Notes under the pieces: model-generated
Seen by the model: only the letters and a program-made list of their open reading frames with translations
What the model was told of the DNA's origin: nothing
Databases searched by the model: none
Made by a program: the position numbers and the translations under genes
Assembly (NCBI RefSeq): GCF_016735115.1
Contig: NZ_JAERQJ010000003.1
Coordinates: 372,001-436,000 of the forward strand
From: Aquimarina mytili
GTDB taxonomy: Bacteria; Bacteroidota; Bacteroidia; Flavobacteriales; Flavobacteriaceae
Length of the DNA stretch: 64,000 bases
Reading direction: 5' to 3'
In this document: piece after piece, positions 36,946-46,850 of the stretch
How positions within the stretch are numbered: the first letter of the stretch is position 1
Layout: each line of letters begins with the position of its first letter

Positions 36946-38697
36946 CTAATTATTTTTAAGTTTTTCGGCTTGACCAGCCCAATCATCACGTTGTGCTCTT
37001 CCTGGGAAAGAACCTGTGATACTATCTAATAAATTATACTCTGTTTCTGTCATTTTACTTACCTGATCAAAAGTAAAAATCCCGATCTCATTGAGTTTCT
37101 TTTCCATTACCGGACCAATACCATTTACTTTTTTAAGATCATCAGCTGTTTGAGTTGAAGGATCAAAAGTTCCAAGGTTTCCTAATAGGTTATTGATATC
37201 TTCCTGACTGGTTTCTGGTTTAGCTATGGTTGTTTCAGGAGCTTTCTCCTCAGTTTTTTCAACAACTTCGTTTGTCACTTCTGCTTTCACCTTAGGCAAT
37301 TCATCTCGGTGATCTATACCTGCTTCTCTAAGTTTTTTATACTTTTCTCCAGAAGATTTCAGAATTGTTTTTACTTCGGCCTGTGCAATCACTGGGAATG
37401 TACGTGCATATAATAAGAACAACACAAAGAAGAATCCAATAGTACCTATAAATATCCCTATATCGACAAATGTAGGAGAGAACATCGTCCATGATGATGG
37501 TAAATAATCTCTGTGTAATGAAGTCACGATAATTACGAAACGCTCAAACCACATTCCAATATTTACGACGATCGAAATAATGAAAGAGAACATAATACTT
37601 CTTCTCAGTTTTGGGAACCACATAAACTGTGGAGAGAACACATTACACGACATCATTGCCCAATATGCCCACCAGTAAGGACCAGTTGCTCTGTTTAAGA
37701 ATGCATATTGTTCATACTCTACTCCAGAATACCAAGCTATAAACAGCTCTGTAATATAAGCTACCCCAACAATAGAACCCGTAATCATGATTACAATATT
37801 CATTAGTTCTATATGCTGAATAGTAATATAGTTTTCAAGATTAGATACTTTTCTCATGATGATAAGCAGTGTATTTACCATTGCAAATCCAGAGAAAATT
37901 GCTCCAGCAACAAAATATGGTGGAAATATCGTAGTATGCCATCCTGGTATTACCGAAGTAGCAAAGTCAAACGATACAATAGTGTGTACTGAAAGTACAA
38001 GTGGTGTTGCTAGACCAGCAAGTACAAGAGATACTTCTTCAAAACGTTGCCAATCTTTTGCTCTTCCACTCCAACCAAAAGACAGGAGGCTATATATTTT
38101 TTTAGTAAAAGGAGTAATTGCACGGTCCCTGATCATTGCAAAATCCGGTAGTAATCCTGTCCACCAGAATACTAATGATACCGAAAGATATGTAGAGATC
38201 GCAAATACATCCCAAAGCAATGGTGAGTTAAAGTTTACCCATAATGACCCAAATTGGTTAGGAATTGGCAATACCCAATATGCTAGCCATGGACGTCCCA
38301 TGTGAATAATTGGGAATAAACCTGCCTGAATAACCGAGAAAATAGTCATCGCCTCTGCAGATCGGTTAATTGCCATTCTCCATTTTTGACGGAACAACAA
38401 CAATACTGCAGAAATTAGAGTTCCGGCGTGACCAATACCTACCCACCAAACAAAGTTGGTGATATCCCAGGCCCATCCTACTGTTTTATTTAATCCCCAG
38501 GTTCCTATACCTGTAGAAACTGTATATATAATACAACCTATTCCCCAAAGGAAAGCAACAAGTGCGATAGAAAATACAATCCACCAAGATTTATTTGCTT
38601 TACCTTCAACCGGTGCGGCAACATCGACTGTTACATCGTGATATGTTTTATCGCCGGTTACTAAAGGCTTTCTTATAGGTGCTTCGTAATGAGACAT
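36946..38697 (-). CDS. actC: Alternative complex III subunit ActC (NrfD-like) with C-terminal HhH domain
   Basis: ActC is the NrfD/PsrC-type quinol-oxidising membrane subunit of ACIII, with about ten helices (residues 35-450) and motifs such as WVGIGHAGTLISA and WYSGVEYEQYAFLNRATGPYW. After a charged linker (about 450-510), residues about 515-583 form an added module starting DDLKKVNGIGPVMEKKLNEIGI, a helix-hairpin-helix type GIGP motif, ending PGRAQRDDWAGQAEKL. That module is soluble and not needed for quinol chemistry. The total length of 583 is longer than a bare NrfD subunit. Confidence 0.93.
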   Translation of the reverse strand: MSHYEAPIRKPLVTGDKTYHDVTVDVAAPVEGKANKSWWIVFSIALVAFLWGIGCIIYTVSTGIGTWGLNKTVGWAWDITNFVWWVGIGHAGTLISAVLLLFRQKWRMAINRSAEAMTIFSVIQAGLFPIIHMGRPWLAYWVLPIPNQFGSLWVNFNSPLLWDVFAISTYLSVSLVFWWTGLLPDFAMIRDRAITPFTKKIYSLLSFGWSGRAKDWQRFEEVSLVLAGLATPLVLSVHTIVSFDFATSVIPGWHTTIFPPYFVAGAIFSGFAMVNTLLIIMRKVSNLENYITIQHIELMNIVIMITGSIVGVAYITELFIAWYSGVEYEQYAFLNRATGPYWWAYWAMMSCNVFSPQFMWFPKLRRSIMFSFIISIVVNIGMWFERFVIIVTSLHRDYLPSSWTMFSPTFVDIGIFIGTIGFFFVLFLLYARTFPVIAQAEVKTILKSSGEKYKKLREAGIDHRDELPKVKAEVTNEVVEKTEEKAPETTIAKPETSQEDINNLLGNLGTFDPSTQTADDLKKVNGIGPVMEKKLNEIGIFTFDQVSKMTETEYNLLDSITGSFPGRAQRDDWAGQAEKLKNN

Positions 38698-38736
38698 AAT
38701 CCTTTATATATTGAATTGATTCTTTATTTTAGTTAA

Positions 38737-41700
38737 TTAGGCTTCTGTAGTATTTCTTACTTTAGTTTGATACATCACATTAGGTTTGGTACCTACGTGC
38801 TCAAGTAAGTGATACATACGATCATCCTCTTTTAGTTTAGCTACTTTACTATCCTTATCATTGATATCTCCAAATATCATTGCTCCAGAAGAACACGCAG
38901 AAGAACAAGCCGTTTGGAACTCTCCATCTTTGATCTCTCTACCTTCTCGCTTAGCATCAAGAATAGTTTTTTGAGTCATTTGGATACACATAGAACATTT
39001 TTCCATAACCCCTCTAGAACGAACAGTTACATCAGGATTAATTACCATTCTACCCAAATCATTATTCATATAATAATCAAACTCGTCATTGTTATTATAC
39101 AAGAACCAGTTAAATCTACGTACTTTATACGGACAGTTATTTGCACAATATCTTGTACCCACACAACGGTTATATGCCATATGGTTTTGTCCTTGTCGAC
39201 CATGTGATGTTGCCGCAACTGGACAAACAGTTTCACATGGAGCATGATTACAGTGCTGACACATTACTGGCTGGAATACAACCTGAGGGTTATCAGATGG
39301 ACTTTCCATCTCACCAAACTCAGATAAAGAGCTTCCTAAACCAGCGATATTATCTTTCTTTTCATTATCAGTTTCAAAACTGTCTTGAGAAGAATAATAA
39401 CGGTCAATACGTAACCAGTGCATATCACGAGATCTACGAATTTCAGATTTCCCAACAACAGGCACATTATTTTCTGCATGACAAGCAATCACACAAGCAC
39501 CACAACCGGTACATGCATTTAAATCTATAGATAGATTAAAGTGATGTCCAATAGAACGATCAAACTCATCCCAAAGATCAACTTCTGGAGAAGTTACTTC
39601 GAATTCTATATGATTTTTGCTCACTTCAGGAATAGCATTCCAATCGTGTTTATCTTTTGTATTGAATATTTCAAGAGTCGTTTCCTTAACGATATCTCCT
39701 CGACCCATCAATGTATTATGCAACTGTACGCAAGCAAATTCGTGCACACCTTCTGTTGCAGCTACAGTAACATCCTGAACTGCATTAAGATTTTGGTATA
39801 AAGGATAAGCGTTTACACCTACAACCATCTCTTCTTTTAGTCCTTTAGATTTACCATATCCTAAAGCCAAACCAACTGAACCTTTGGCCTGTCCAGGCTG
39901 AATAATTACTGGCACAACTACTTCAGCACCTCCAACAGTTACTTTAGCATAACTCCCGTTTAATGCTCCATTTGCAACATTTTCGTTAGTTAATCCTAAT
40001 TGTTCAGCATCTGCTTTAGAGACTGTTAGATAATTATCCCATGAAGTTCTGGTAATAGGGTCTGGCATTTCTTGTAACCATGGGTTATTGGCTTGCTGCC
40101 CATCACCAAGTGATGTTTTTGTATATAATGTAAGTTCTAATCCATTAGATTTAGCATTAGAAAGTCTTCTTGCCGCTGCACCTAAATTTGGACCTGCCGA
40201 AACAGCATCCGGAGTAGGAGCTTCACCTTCTGGTGTTTCAATAGCATCTACCAAATCTTCTTTTGGAAGCGACGGCGTAACTAAAACACCATCATGCAAT
40301 GCTTGATTCCAGGAAGAACCTCCTAAAATACCTGTCCATGCATTTTTAATATAATCATGATACGATGCTGTATTTCCAGTCCATTTTAATAATGTTTCCT
40401 GAAATTGACGTGTATCAAATAATGGCTTGATCGTAGGTTGCATTAAACTGTAGCTACCTTTCTTAAATTCTACATCTCCCCAAGATTCTAAATAATGAGG
40501 TGTAGTAGCTATATAATTACAAGCAGAAGCTGTCTCGTCATCATGCATACTAAATGCTACTGAAAGATCTACTTTCTCAAGACCGGCCTTAAATTCATTT
40601 GCATTTGGTAATGAATACATTGGATTAATACCAGCAATCAAAAGACCGCCAACGCGACCTGCATTCATATCTTTAACCAATTGAGCAACTGCTTTTGAAT
40701 CTCCCTGACGGATTGTACGAGGAGTGCTCTCATTAAATGCTTTACTTTGTATTGCTTTATTAATAGCCAATACAATCAATTGCGCATCTACGTCCTGAAT
40801 TCCAGAAACAACAACAGCATTGCTTCCTGCTTTTTGTATTTGTTTTGCAGCTTTTACAACCTCACCATCCAAATCTGCTCCTAAAGAACTTTTAGATCCA
40901 GAACCTGTAACATATGCATATAATGCCGCAAGCACTTGTTTTTGTTGCGAAGGTGTAATCGCAATTCGCTTATCAGCATTAGCACCAGTAAGAGACATAT
41001 TAGATTCGAACTGAATATGCTTAGACATTTTTCCGTTTTTGGGAACACGCCCTTTAGCATAACCGCTATCATATCCTCCACCTTGCCAATCTCCTAAGAA
41101 ATCAGCTGCAACACTTACAATCGTATTTACTTTACCAAAATCATAATCAGCAAGTGCTCTTTCTCCATACATCATTTGATACGCATCTAGAGCTTCGCTC
41201 TGAGATACCGCATCATACACAACATGCTTTACATTTTGATATTTTGCCTTAAACTCTGCAATCAATTTTGAAGTAGAAGGGCTAGCAAACGTTTGAGTTA
41301 ACAAAACAATTTGTTTACCACCAAGACCGTTAAGCTTTGCTCCAACTTCTTTATCTAAATCTGCCCAACTTATATCTTCTCCAGCTTTTTTAGGTCCTTG
41401 AAGACGAGAACTATCATATAAAGATAATACCGAAGCATTTACTCTCGCATTAGCATCTCCATTAGAAGTAGCGAGATTATTATTTTCGACTTTAATTGGT
41501 CTACCTTCTCTTGTTTTAATCAGCACACTTGCAAAATCATAACCATCGGCTATCGTAGTAGCATAGTAATTAGCAACACCAGGAACTATCCTGTCTGGTT
41601 GAACTACGTATGGTATTGATTTTTTAACCGGGCCTTCACAAGCTGCTAATGAAGCAGCAGCAGTACTAAAACCTACATATTTAAGGAAATCACGACGTGT

Positions 41701-41850
41701 AGTCGAAGAATTCTCTAACGATGATTTATCCCCTAAAAACTCATCCGTAGGAATCTCCTGTACGAATTCGTTTTGCTGTAGCGTCTCAACAATAGAGCTA
41801 CTTTCGTTTAGCTCCTCAACACTTTTCCAGTATTTCTTGTTTGATGACAT
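38737..41850 (-). CDS. actB: Alternative complex III subunit ActB, Fe-S molybdopterin-like
   Basis: The 1037-residue protein joins an N-terminal molybdopterin-oxidoreductase-like domain, which in ACIII has lost its cofactor, to a C-terminal ferredoxin domain (about 775-1037). The latter has four clusters: CTGCGACVIACH, CQHCNHAPCETVCP, CVGTRYCANNCP and CSMCIQ with a later CSSACSS. A twin-arginine motif TTRRDFLK lies near residue 51 after an unusually long n-region, followed by a lipobox-like AAC: this is the extended-Tat form seen in Bacteroidota. It is a periplasmic electron-transfer subunit. Confidence 0.95.
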   Translation of the reverse strand: MSSNKKYWKSVEELNESSSIVETLQQNEFVQEIPTDEFLGDKSSLENSSTTRRDFLKYVGFSTAAASLAACEGPVKKSIPYVVQPDRIVPGVANYYATTIADGYDFASVLIKTREGRPIKVENNNLATSNGDANARVNASVLSLYDSSRLQGPKKAGEDISWADLDKEVGAKLNGLGGKQIVLLTQTFASPSTSKLIAEFKAKYQNVKHVVYDAVSQSEALDAYQMMYGERALADYDFGKVNTIVSVAADFLGDWQGGGYDSGYAKGRVPKNGKMSKHIQFESNMSLTGANADKRIAITPSQQKQVLAALYAYVTGSGSKSSLGADLDGEVVKAAKQIQKAGSNAVVVSGIQDVDAQLIVLAINKAIQSKAFNESTPRTIRQGDSKAVAQLVKDMNAGRVGGLLIAGINPMYSLPNANEFKAGLEKVDLSVAFSMHDDETASACNYIATTPHYLESWGDVEFKKGSYSLMQPTIKPLFDTRQFQETLLKWTGNTASYHDYIKNAWTGILGGSSWNQALHDGVLVTPSLPKEDLVDAIETPEGEAPTPDAVSAGPNLGAAARRLSNAKSNGLELTLYTKTSLGDGQQANNPWLQEMPDPITRTSWDNYLTVSKADAEQLGLTNENVANGALNGSYAKVTVGGAEVVVPVIIQPGQAKGSVGLALGYGKSKGLKEEMVVGVNAYPLYQNLNAVQDVTVAATEGVHEFACVQLHNTLMGRGDIVKETTLEIFNTKDKHDWNAIPEVSKNHIEFEVTSPEVDLWDEFDRSIGHHFNLSIDLNACTGCGACVIACHAENNVPVVGKSEIRRSRDMHWLRIDRYYSSQDSFETDNEKKDNIAGLGSSLSEFGEMESPSDNPQVVFQPVMCQHCNHAPCETVCPVAATSHGRQGQNHMAYNRCVGTRYCANNCPYKVRRFNWFLYNNNDEFDYYMNNDLGRMVINPDVTVRSRGVMEKCSMCIQMTQKTILDAKREGREIKDGEFQTACSSACSSGAMIFGDINDKDSKVAKLKEDDRMYHLLEHVGTKPNVMYQTKVRNTTEA

Positions 41851-41902
41851 ATATAATTGATATTAGCTTCTTACTATTTTCCGAAATTCGGATAAAATTT
41901 TA

Positions 41903-43225
41903 TTAATAATGACATTTACCACATTCCAAACCACCCATTTGAGCAGCCGTTAACTGGTCAACACCATATTTCTTAGAAAGTTCTTTATGAATCTTCTCGT
42001 AATATTTGTTATCAGCAACTTTCACATTTGTTTCTCTGTGACAGTTGATACACCAACCCATAGTAAGTGGAGCATACTGATACATGATCTCCATCTCTTC
42101 TACCGGTCCATGACATTTTTGACATTCAACCCCTGCAACAGTTACGTGTTGAGAATGATTAAAGTATGCAAAGTCAGGTAAATTATGAATACGAACCCAT
42201 TTTACCGCCTCTGTTTCTCCTGTATATTTTTGAGCATCTGCATCCCAACCTACAGCTTTATATAGCTTTTGGATTTCACCATCATAAAACTCTTTAGAGT
42301 AGTCAGCTGTAGCAGTAGCATCAGCAACTTCGCTAATAGATTTATGACAATTCATACATACATTAAGTGAAGGGATTCCTGAAGTTTTACTTACTCTAGC
42401 AGAAGAGTGACAATACTTACACTCTATCTGATTGTCTCCTGCATGAATCTTATGCGAGTAATGTATTGGTTGAATTGGAGCATACCCCTGATCAACACCT
42501 ACTTGCATAAAGTAGCCATAAACAAAGTACCCACTAGCTAAAAGCAAAAGAATAGCAGTAACTAAAACTAAAAATTGATTCTCAACAAATGCTTTCCAGA
42601 TTGGTTTTTTCGACTCAGAATCTGGTAGCTCTATATTATTTGCTTCAGCGAAACGTCTAAGCGTATTGTTAACCAAGAACAACACCACCATTAACATTAG
42701 AAATACCAATGCCAATATACCCAAAAGCACATTTGCCGAAATCCCAGAACCACTACCAGCAGCTGCAGCTGTATCTGCTCCAGGAACCGATGCCGGTGGA
42801 TCGGCCTTTGGAACCATTACATAAGCAAGGATATCATCAATATCAGTGTTTGTTAACTGCGGAAATGCATTCATTGCAGTTTTATTATACTCTTCATAGA
42901 TAGCAACAGCTTGCGCATCGCCTGAAGCGATCATGGCAGCACTATTCTTTACCCAAGAATATATCCATTCTCGCTCATACTTATCTTCAACGCCAAAAAG
43001 AGCCGGACCGGTCATCTTTTTATAACGCTTATGACAAGCAGCACAAAGAGATTTAAATAACTCCTCACCTTTAGCCACATCTCCTCCAGACGAAGCCTCG
43101 GTTGCAACTACTGCATTCGCAGCTGCTTCATCCTGTCCAAAAACAGGATTAAAAAAAGTAAATAAAAAAACAGTTCCTAGGACTAGGATTTTAGAGGCTG
43201 AATTTCGGTGTTTCACCTGTTTCAT
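41903..43225 (-). CDS. actA: Alternative complex III subunit ActA, multihaem cytochrome c
   Basis: The 440-residue protein has a signal peptide (ending VFGQ at about 31) and six CXXCH motifs: CAACH at 61-65, then CKYCH, CMNCH, CQKCH, CINCH and CGKCH in the last 180 residues. Two membrane helices (about 165-190 and 225-250) separate a monohaem cytochrome c domain from a pentahaem domain. ActA receives electrons in ACIII. It opens the operon; a TACTTTTG box on the minus strand at 43318-43325, 93 nt upstream, is the probable -7 element, although no TTG box was seen. Confidence 0.94.
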   Translation of the reverse strand: MKQVKHRNSASKILVLGTVFLFTFFNPVFGQDEAAANAVVATEASSGGDVAKGEELFKSLCAACHKRYKKMTGPALFGVEDKYEREWIYSWVKNSAAMIASGDAQAVAIYEEYNKTAMNAFPQLTNTDIDDILAYVMVPKADPPASVPGADTAAAAGSGSGISANVLLGILALVFLMLMVVLFLVNNTLRRFAEANNIELPDSESKKPIWKAFVENQFLVLVTAILLLLASGYFVYGYFMQVGVDQGYAPIQPIHYSHKIHAGDNQIECKYCHSSARVSKTSGIPSLNVCMNCHKSISEVADATATADYSKEFYDGEIQKLYKAVGWDADAQKYTGETEAVKWVRIHNLPDFAYFNHSQHVTVAGVECQKCHGPVEEMEIMYQYAPLTMGWCINCHRETNVKVADNKYYEKIHKELSKKYGVDQLTAAQMGGLECGKCHY

Positions 43226-43448
43226 ATTATTAAGTAGAATTATCGTCTTAATTTTGGTATGGTTTTTTCATTCTCTAACATAAAAAAATATAAAAACCAG
43301 CACTTTTAATTCGACGACAAAAGTACTATAATAAGTCGATTCTGGAAATGTTAGAGAACCGTTAATGATTAATTTATAATAATTCTAAATAATATTTTTT
43401 AGCAATTTTGAGTTATTAAACTTTACCTTTACACCAAATTAATTTGTA

Positions 43449-43913
43449 ATGAGAATGTTAAACACAAAGCTTTGTCTTTCACTATTAGGTTTTTGCCTTG
43501 CATCTATAACAACAACAATTGCCCAAGATAACCAGAATCCTATTCTTGATTCTTCAAATAATAACAATTTTGTTCCTGTAAATATTTTACCCCCACCGGA
43601 AGCTTCAGTAACCATAAATCAAGATCCTAAAATAAAAATGCTTTTGGACATTAAAGCAAAAATGGAAAAAAACGGTGATTTTAGTGATCGTTACAAAATC
43701 CAATTGTATTATGGGAATTTAAATCAGGCTAATGATATTATGAAATCTTCAAAAGAATCCTTTCCTCAGTGGGACTCATCAATACAGTGGGAAACTCCAA
43801 ATTATAAGGTTTGGATGGGAAACTATCGTACTCGTCTCGAAGCAGACAGAGCACTTAAAGAAGTTCATGCCGTATTTCCGAACGCATTTATCTTTAGGCC
43901 AGAAAAAAAATAA
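43449..43913 (+). CDS. SPOR domain protein
   Basis: The 154-residue product has a signal peptide (ending TTIAQ at about residue 25), a short disordered segment with NNNNF, and a C-terminal SPOR-type fold (about 80-150) with YKIQLYYGNLNQAND and YKVWMGNYRTRLEADRALKEV. SPOR domains bind peptidoglycan lacking stem peptides, at the division site in model bacteria. The usual flavobacterial context next to infB fits. It meets infB tail to tail over a strong terminator. Confidence 0.88.
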   Translation: MRMLNTKLCLSLLGFCLASITTTIAQDNQNPILDSSNNNNFVPVNILPPPEASVTINQDPKIKMLLDIKAKMEKNGDFSDRYKIQLYYGNLNQANDIMKSSKESFPQWDSSIQWETPNYKVWMGNYRTRLEADRALKEVHAVFPNAFIFRPEKK

Positions 43914-43960
43914 AGACTTAAAATAATACCAACTATCAAAACAGTATTGGTATTAATTAA

Positions 43961-43991
43961 AAAAGCCTCTATGTTTAACATAGAGGCTTTT
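43961..43991. terminator. Bidirectional terminator between SPOR gene and infB
   Basis: AAAAGCCTCTATGTT and its complement AACATAGAGGCTTTT form a long stem around a very short loop, with A and T tracts on both sides. It lies 47 nt after the SPOR stop and 28 nt after the infB stop. Confidence 0.92.
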
Positions 43992-44019
43992 TTAATATCC
44001 TTATTAAGGTATTATCAAA

Positions 44020-46806
44020 TTATAGCTTTTTCTTAACCGCTACTTCTTGATAAGCCTCTATAACATCTCCTATTTTGATATCATTATAGTTCTTAACTTG
44101 TATACCACAATCATATCCTTTACTAACTTCTTTTACATCATCTTTAAAACGTTTTAAAGAAGCTAACTCTCCAGTATACACTACAACACCTTCTCTAATT
44201 AGTCGAATTCCAGAACTTCTGAATATTTTACCACTCTGAACCATACATCCGGCAATGGTACCAATTTTAGATATCTTAAACGTCTCTCTTATCTCTGCAG
44301 TACCGGTAATTTCTTCCTTCATTACCGGAGAAAGCATTCCTTCCATTGCATCTTTAAGATCATTTATAGCATCATAAATGATTGAATATGTTCTGATATC
44401 GATTTCTTCTTTATCAGCTACCTGCCTGGCATTACCAGCTGGCCTTACATTAAATCCTATAATGATTGCATCTGATGCCGAAGCAAGCAACACATCACTC
44501 TCTGTAATTGCTCCAACTGCTTTGTGTATTATATTAACATGAATTTCTTCTGTAGATAATTTTTGGAATGAATCTGTCAATGCTTCAACAGAACCATCCA
44601 CATCACCTTTAAGAATTATGTTCAACTCTTTAAAGTCTCCTAAGGCAATACGACGACCAATCTCATCTAAAGTAATATGGCGTTGTGTACGTACTGATTG
44701 CTCTCTATGCAATTGCGCTCGTTTAGAAGCTATATCTTTCGCTTCGCGCTCATCTTCAAGAACATTAAATTTATCTCCAGCCTGTGGCGCACCATCAAGC
44801 CCTAAAATAGAAACAGGAGTCGACGGACCTGCTTCTTTAACGTTGTTTCCTCGTTCATCATGCATCGCCTTTACCTTACCACTATTTTTACCAGCAAGAA
44901 CATAATCTCCAACACGAAGTGTTCCTGTCTGCACTAAAATAGTAGACACATACCCACGACCTTTATCTAAGAAAGCTTCAACAACAGTTCCCGAAGCTAA
45001 TCGACCTGGGTTTGCTTTTAGCTCAAGAATTTCAGCCTCTAGCAATACTTTTTCTAATAGTTCTTTAACTCCTTGACCTGTTTTAGCAGAAATATCATGG
45101 GATTGAATTTTACCTCCCCAATCTTCTACCAATAAATTCATAGAAGCTAATTTTTCTTTTATCTTATCCGGATTAGCCTCTGGTCTATCCACCTTATTAA
45201 TTGCAAATACAATTGGAACACCAGCTGCCTGAGCATGACTTATTGCTTCTTTTGTTTGAGGCATCACATCATCATCTGCTGCAATCACAATAATTGCTAA
45301 ATCTGTTACTTGTGCACCACGAGCACGCATAGCGGTAAACGCTTCGTGACCCGGTGTATCTAAGAATGCTATCTTTTGACCATTGTCTAATTGCACTCCA
45401 TAAGCACCAATGTGCTGGGTAATCCCTCCACTCTCTCCAGCTATTACATTTTCATGTCTTATATAATCCAGTAAAGATGTTTTACCATGATCAACATGCC
45501 CCATAACAGTAACAATTGGCGCTCTGTTAACTAAATCTTCAGGAGCATCAACTATTTCTTCTATGGACTCTTCAATATCTGCAGTTACAAAATTCACTTC
45601 ATAACCAAATTCATCTGCAACTATAGAAAGTGTTTCAGCATCTAAACGCTGATTCATGGTTACCATAATTCCAAGTGACATACATGCAGAAATAACCTCT
45701 GTAGTAGACACACTCATCATTGTTGCCACTTCAGAAACAGTAACAAACTCTGTTACTTTAAGGATTTTACTTTCCTGTTCTTGTTGTGCAACATCATCTT
45801 CAGCCTTTTGACGGTGCTGATCTCTCTTATCTCTACGGTATTTTGCCGCTTTTGACTTGCTCGATTTACCTTGTAATTTCTCTAAGGTTTCTCTTACTTG
45901 TTTTTGTACTTCTTCTTCGCTAGGTTCTTCTTTAACGATAGCAGGTCTTTTTCCTTTTCCAGGACCTCTACCACCTCTGTTTCCACCTCTGTTTCCACCA
46001 GATTGACCTCCTGATCTACCACCGCCAGAACCTGGACCTCCGCTTTCTTTGCTAATCCTTCTTCTACGCTTCTTAGCATCTCCTCCAGCTCCAGTGGTTT
46101 TTTTATCAGATTTGTCATCCTTTTTCTTAGCAGGTTTTTTGAATTGAGCTAAATCAATTTTTTGACCTGTAAAGTTAGGACCATCTAATTTCTTGTATTG
46201 AGTTTTCACCTTATCAGGCTCACCTGTAGCTTCTGCAACAGGAGGAGTGACCGGCTTCTCTTCAGCAACCTTTTTAGGCGCTTGTTTCTCAACCTCTTTT
46301 TTCTTTTCTGGTTGTTTTGGAGCTTCTTTAGTAATCTTAATACCCTTTTTTACTGGTCGATTAGAAACTACTTCAGGCTCTTTCTTTTTTACTTCTTCTT
46401 TTTTAGGAGTATCCTGCACTTTTTGTTCGGGCTGCGGTGCTTTTTCTTCCTTTTTATCTAATTCAATCTTACCGACCTGCTTAGGTCCGCTTAATTGAGC
46501 TTTGGCTTTTACAACTTCTCTAGCTTCAGCAAGTTTACGCTTTTCTTCCTGCTCATGCTCAATCTGCACACGTAATGCCTCTTTCTCCTTCCTCTTCTCT
46601 TCACCAACTTCTTTAGAAGCCACCTTTTTACTCTTATCTGTTTGAAATTCGTTAAACAGGAGCTGGTATACTTCTTCAGAAATTTTAGTGGTAGGACGCG
46701 CGTCTATCTCGTGACCTTTTGCACTCAAAAAGTCAACAGCCCGATCTAGCGAGATATTGAATTCGCGTAATACCTTATTTAATCTCATTGTTTTTGCTTC
46801 AGCCAT
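44020..46806 (-). CDS. infB: Translation initiation factor IF-2
   Basis: IF-2 is the GTPase that brings initiator tRNA to the ribosome. The 928-residue protein has a helical N-terminus ([19 protein letters not shown]), a long low-complexity region rich in lysine, glutamate and then glycine/arginine (about 50-330), and the core: G1 GHVDHGKTS near 436-444, DTPGHE, NKVD, and the C-terminal domains ending with [18 protein letters not shown]. It is the last gene of the rimP-nusA-infB operon, 44 nt after nusA. Confidence 0.97.
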   Translation of the reverse strand: MAEAKTMRLNKVLREFNISLDRAVDFLSAKGHEIDARPTTKISEEVYQLLFNEFQTDKSKKVASKEVGEEKRKEKEALRVQIEHEQEEKRKLAEAREVVKAKAQLSGPKQVGKIELDKKEEKAPQPEQKVQDTPKKEEVKKKEPEVVSNRPVKKGIKITKEAPKQPEKKKEVEKQAPKKVAEEKPVTPPVAEATGEPDKVKTQYKKLDGPNFTGQKIDLAQFKKPAKKKDDKSDKKTTGAGGDAKKRRRRISKESGGPGSGGGRSGGQSGGNRGGNRGGRGPGKGKRPAIVKEEPSEEEVQKQVRETLEKLQGKSSKSKAAKYRRDKRDQHRQKAEDDVAQQEQESKILKVTEFVTVSEVATMMSVSTTEVISACMSLGIMVTMNQRLDAETLSIVADEFGYEVNFVTADIEESIEEIVDAPEDLVNRAPIVTVMGHVDHGKTSLLDYIRHENVIAGESGGITQHIGAYGVQLDNGQKIAFLDTPGHEAFTAMRARGAQVTDLAIIVIAADDDVMPQTKEAISHAQAAGVPIVFAINKVDRPEANPDKIKEKLASMNLLVEDWGGKIQSHDISAKTGQGVKELLEKVLLEAEILELKANPGRLASGTVVEAFLDKGRGYVSTILVQTGTLRVGDYVLAGKNSGKVKAMHDERGNNVKEAGPSTPVSILGLDGAPQAGDKFNVLEDEREAKDIASKRAQLHREQSVRTQRHITLDEIGRRIALGDFKELNIILKGDVDGSVEALTDSFQKLSTEEIHVNIIHKAVGAITESDVLLASASDAIIIGFNVRPAGNARQVADKEEIDIRTYSIIYDAINDLKDAMEGMLSPVMKEEITGTAEIRETFKISKIGTIAGCMVQSGKIFRSSGIRLIREGVVVYTGELASLKRFKDDVKEVSKGYDCGIQVKNYNDIKIGDVIEAYQEVAVKKKL

Positions 46807-46850
46807 AAATGCCTTTTATTTAATGCTCAAATATAAATTAATTGTATTTA

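Noticed and set aside
36942-36989. A 16-codon extension of actD
   Set aside because: It would overlap the end of actC; the ATG at 36941 follows the actC stop at once and matches the family's N-terminus.
45894-46498. Frames on both strands within the infB N-terminal region
   Set aside because: The region is low-complexity coding sequence of infB, which gives long spurious frames.
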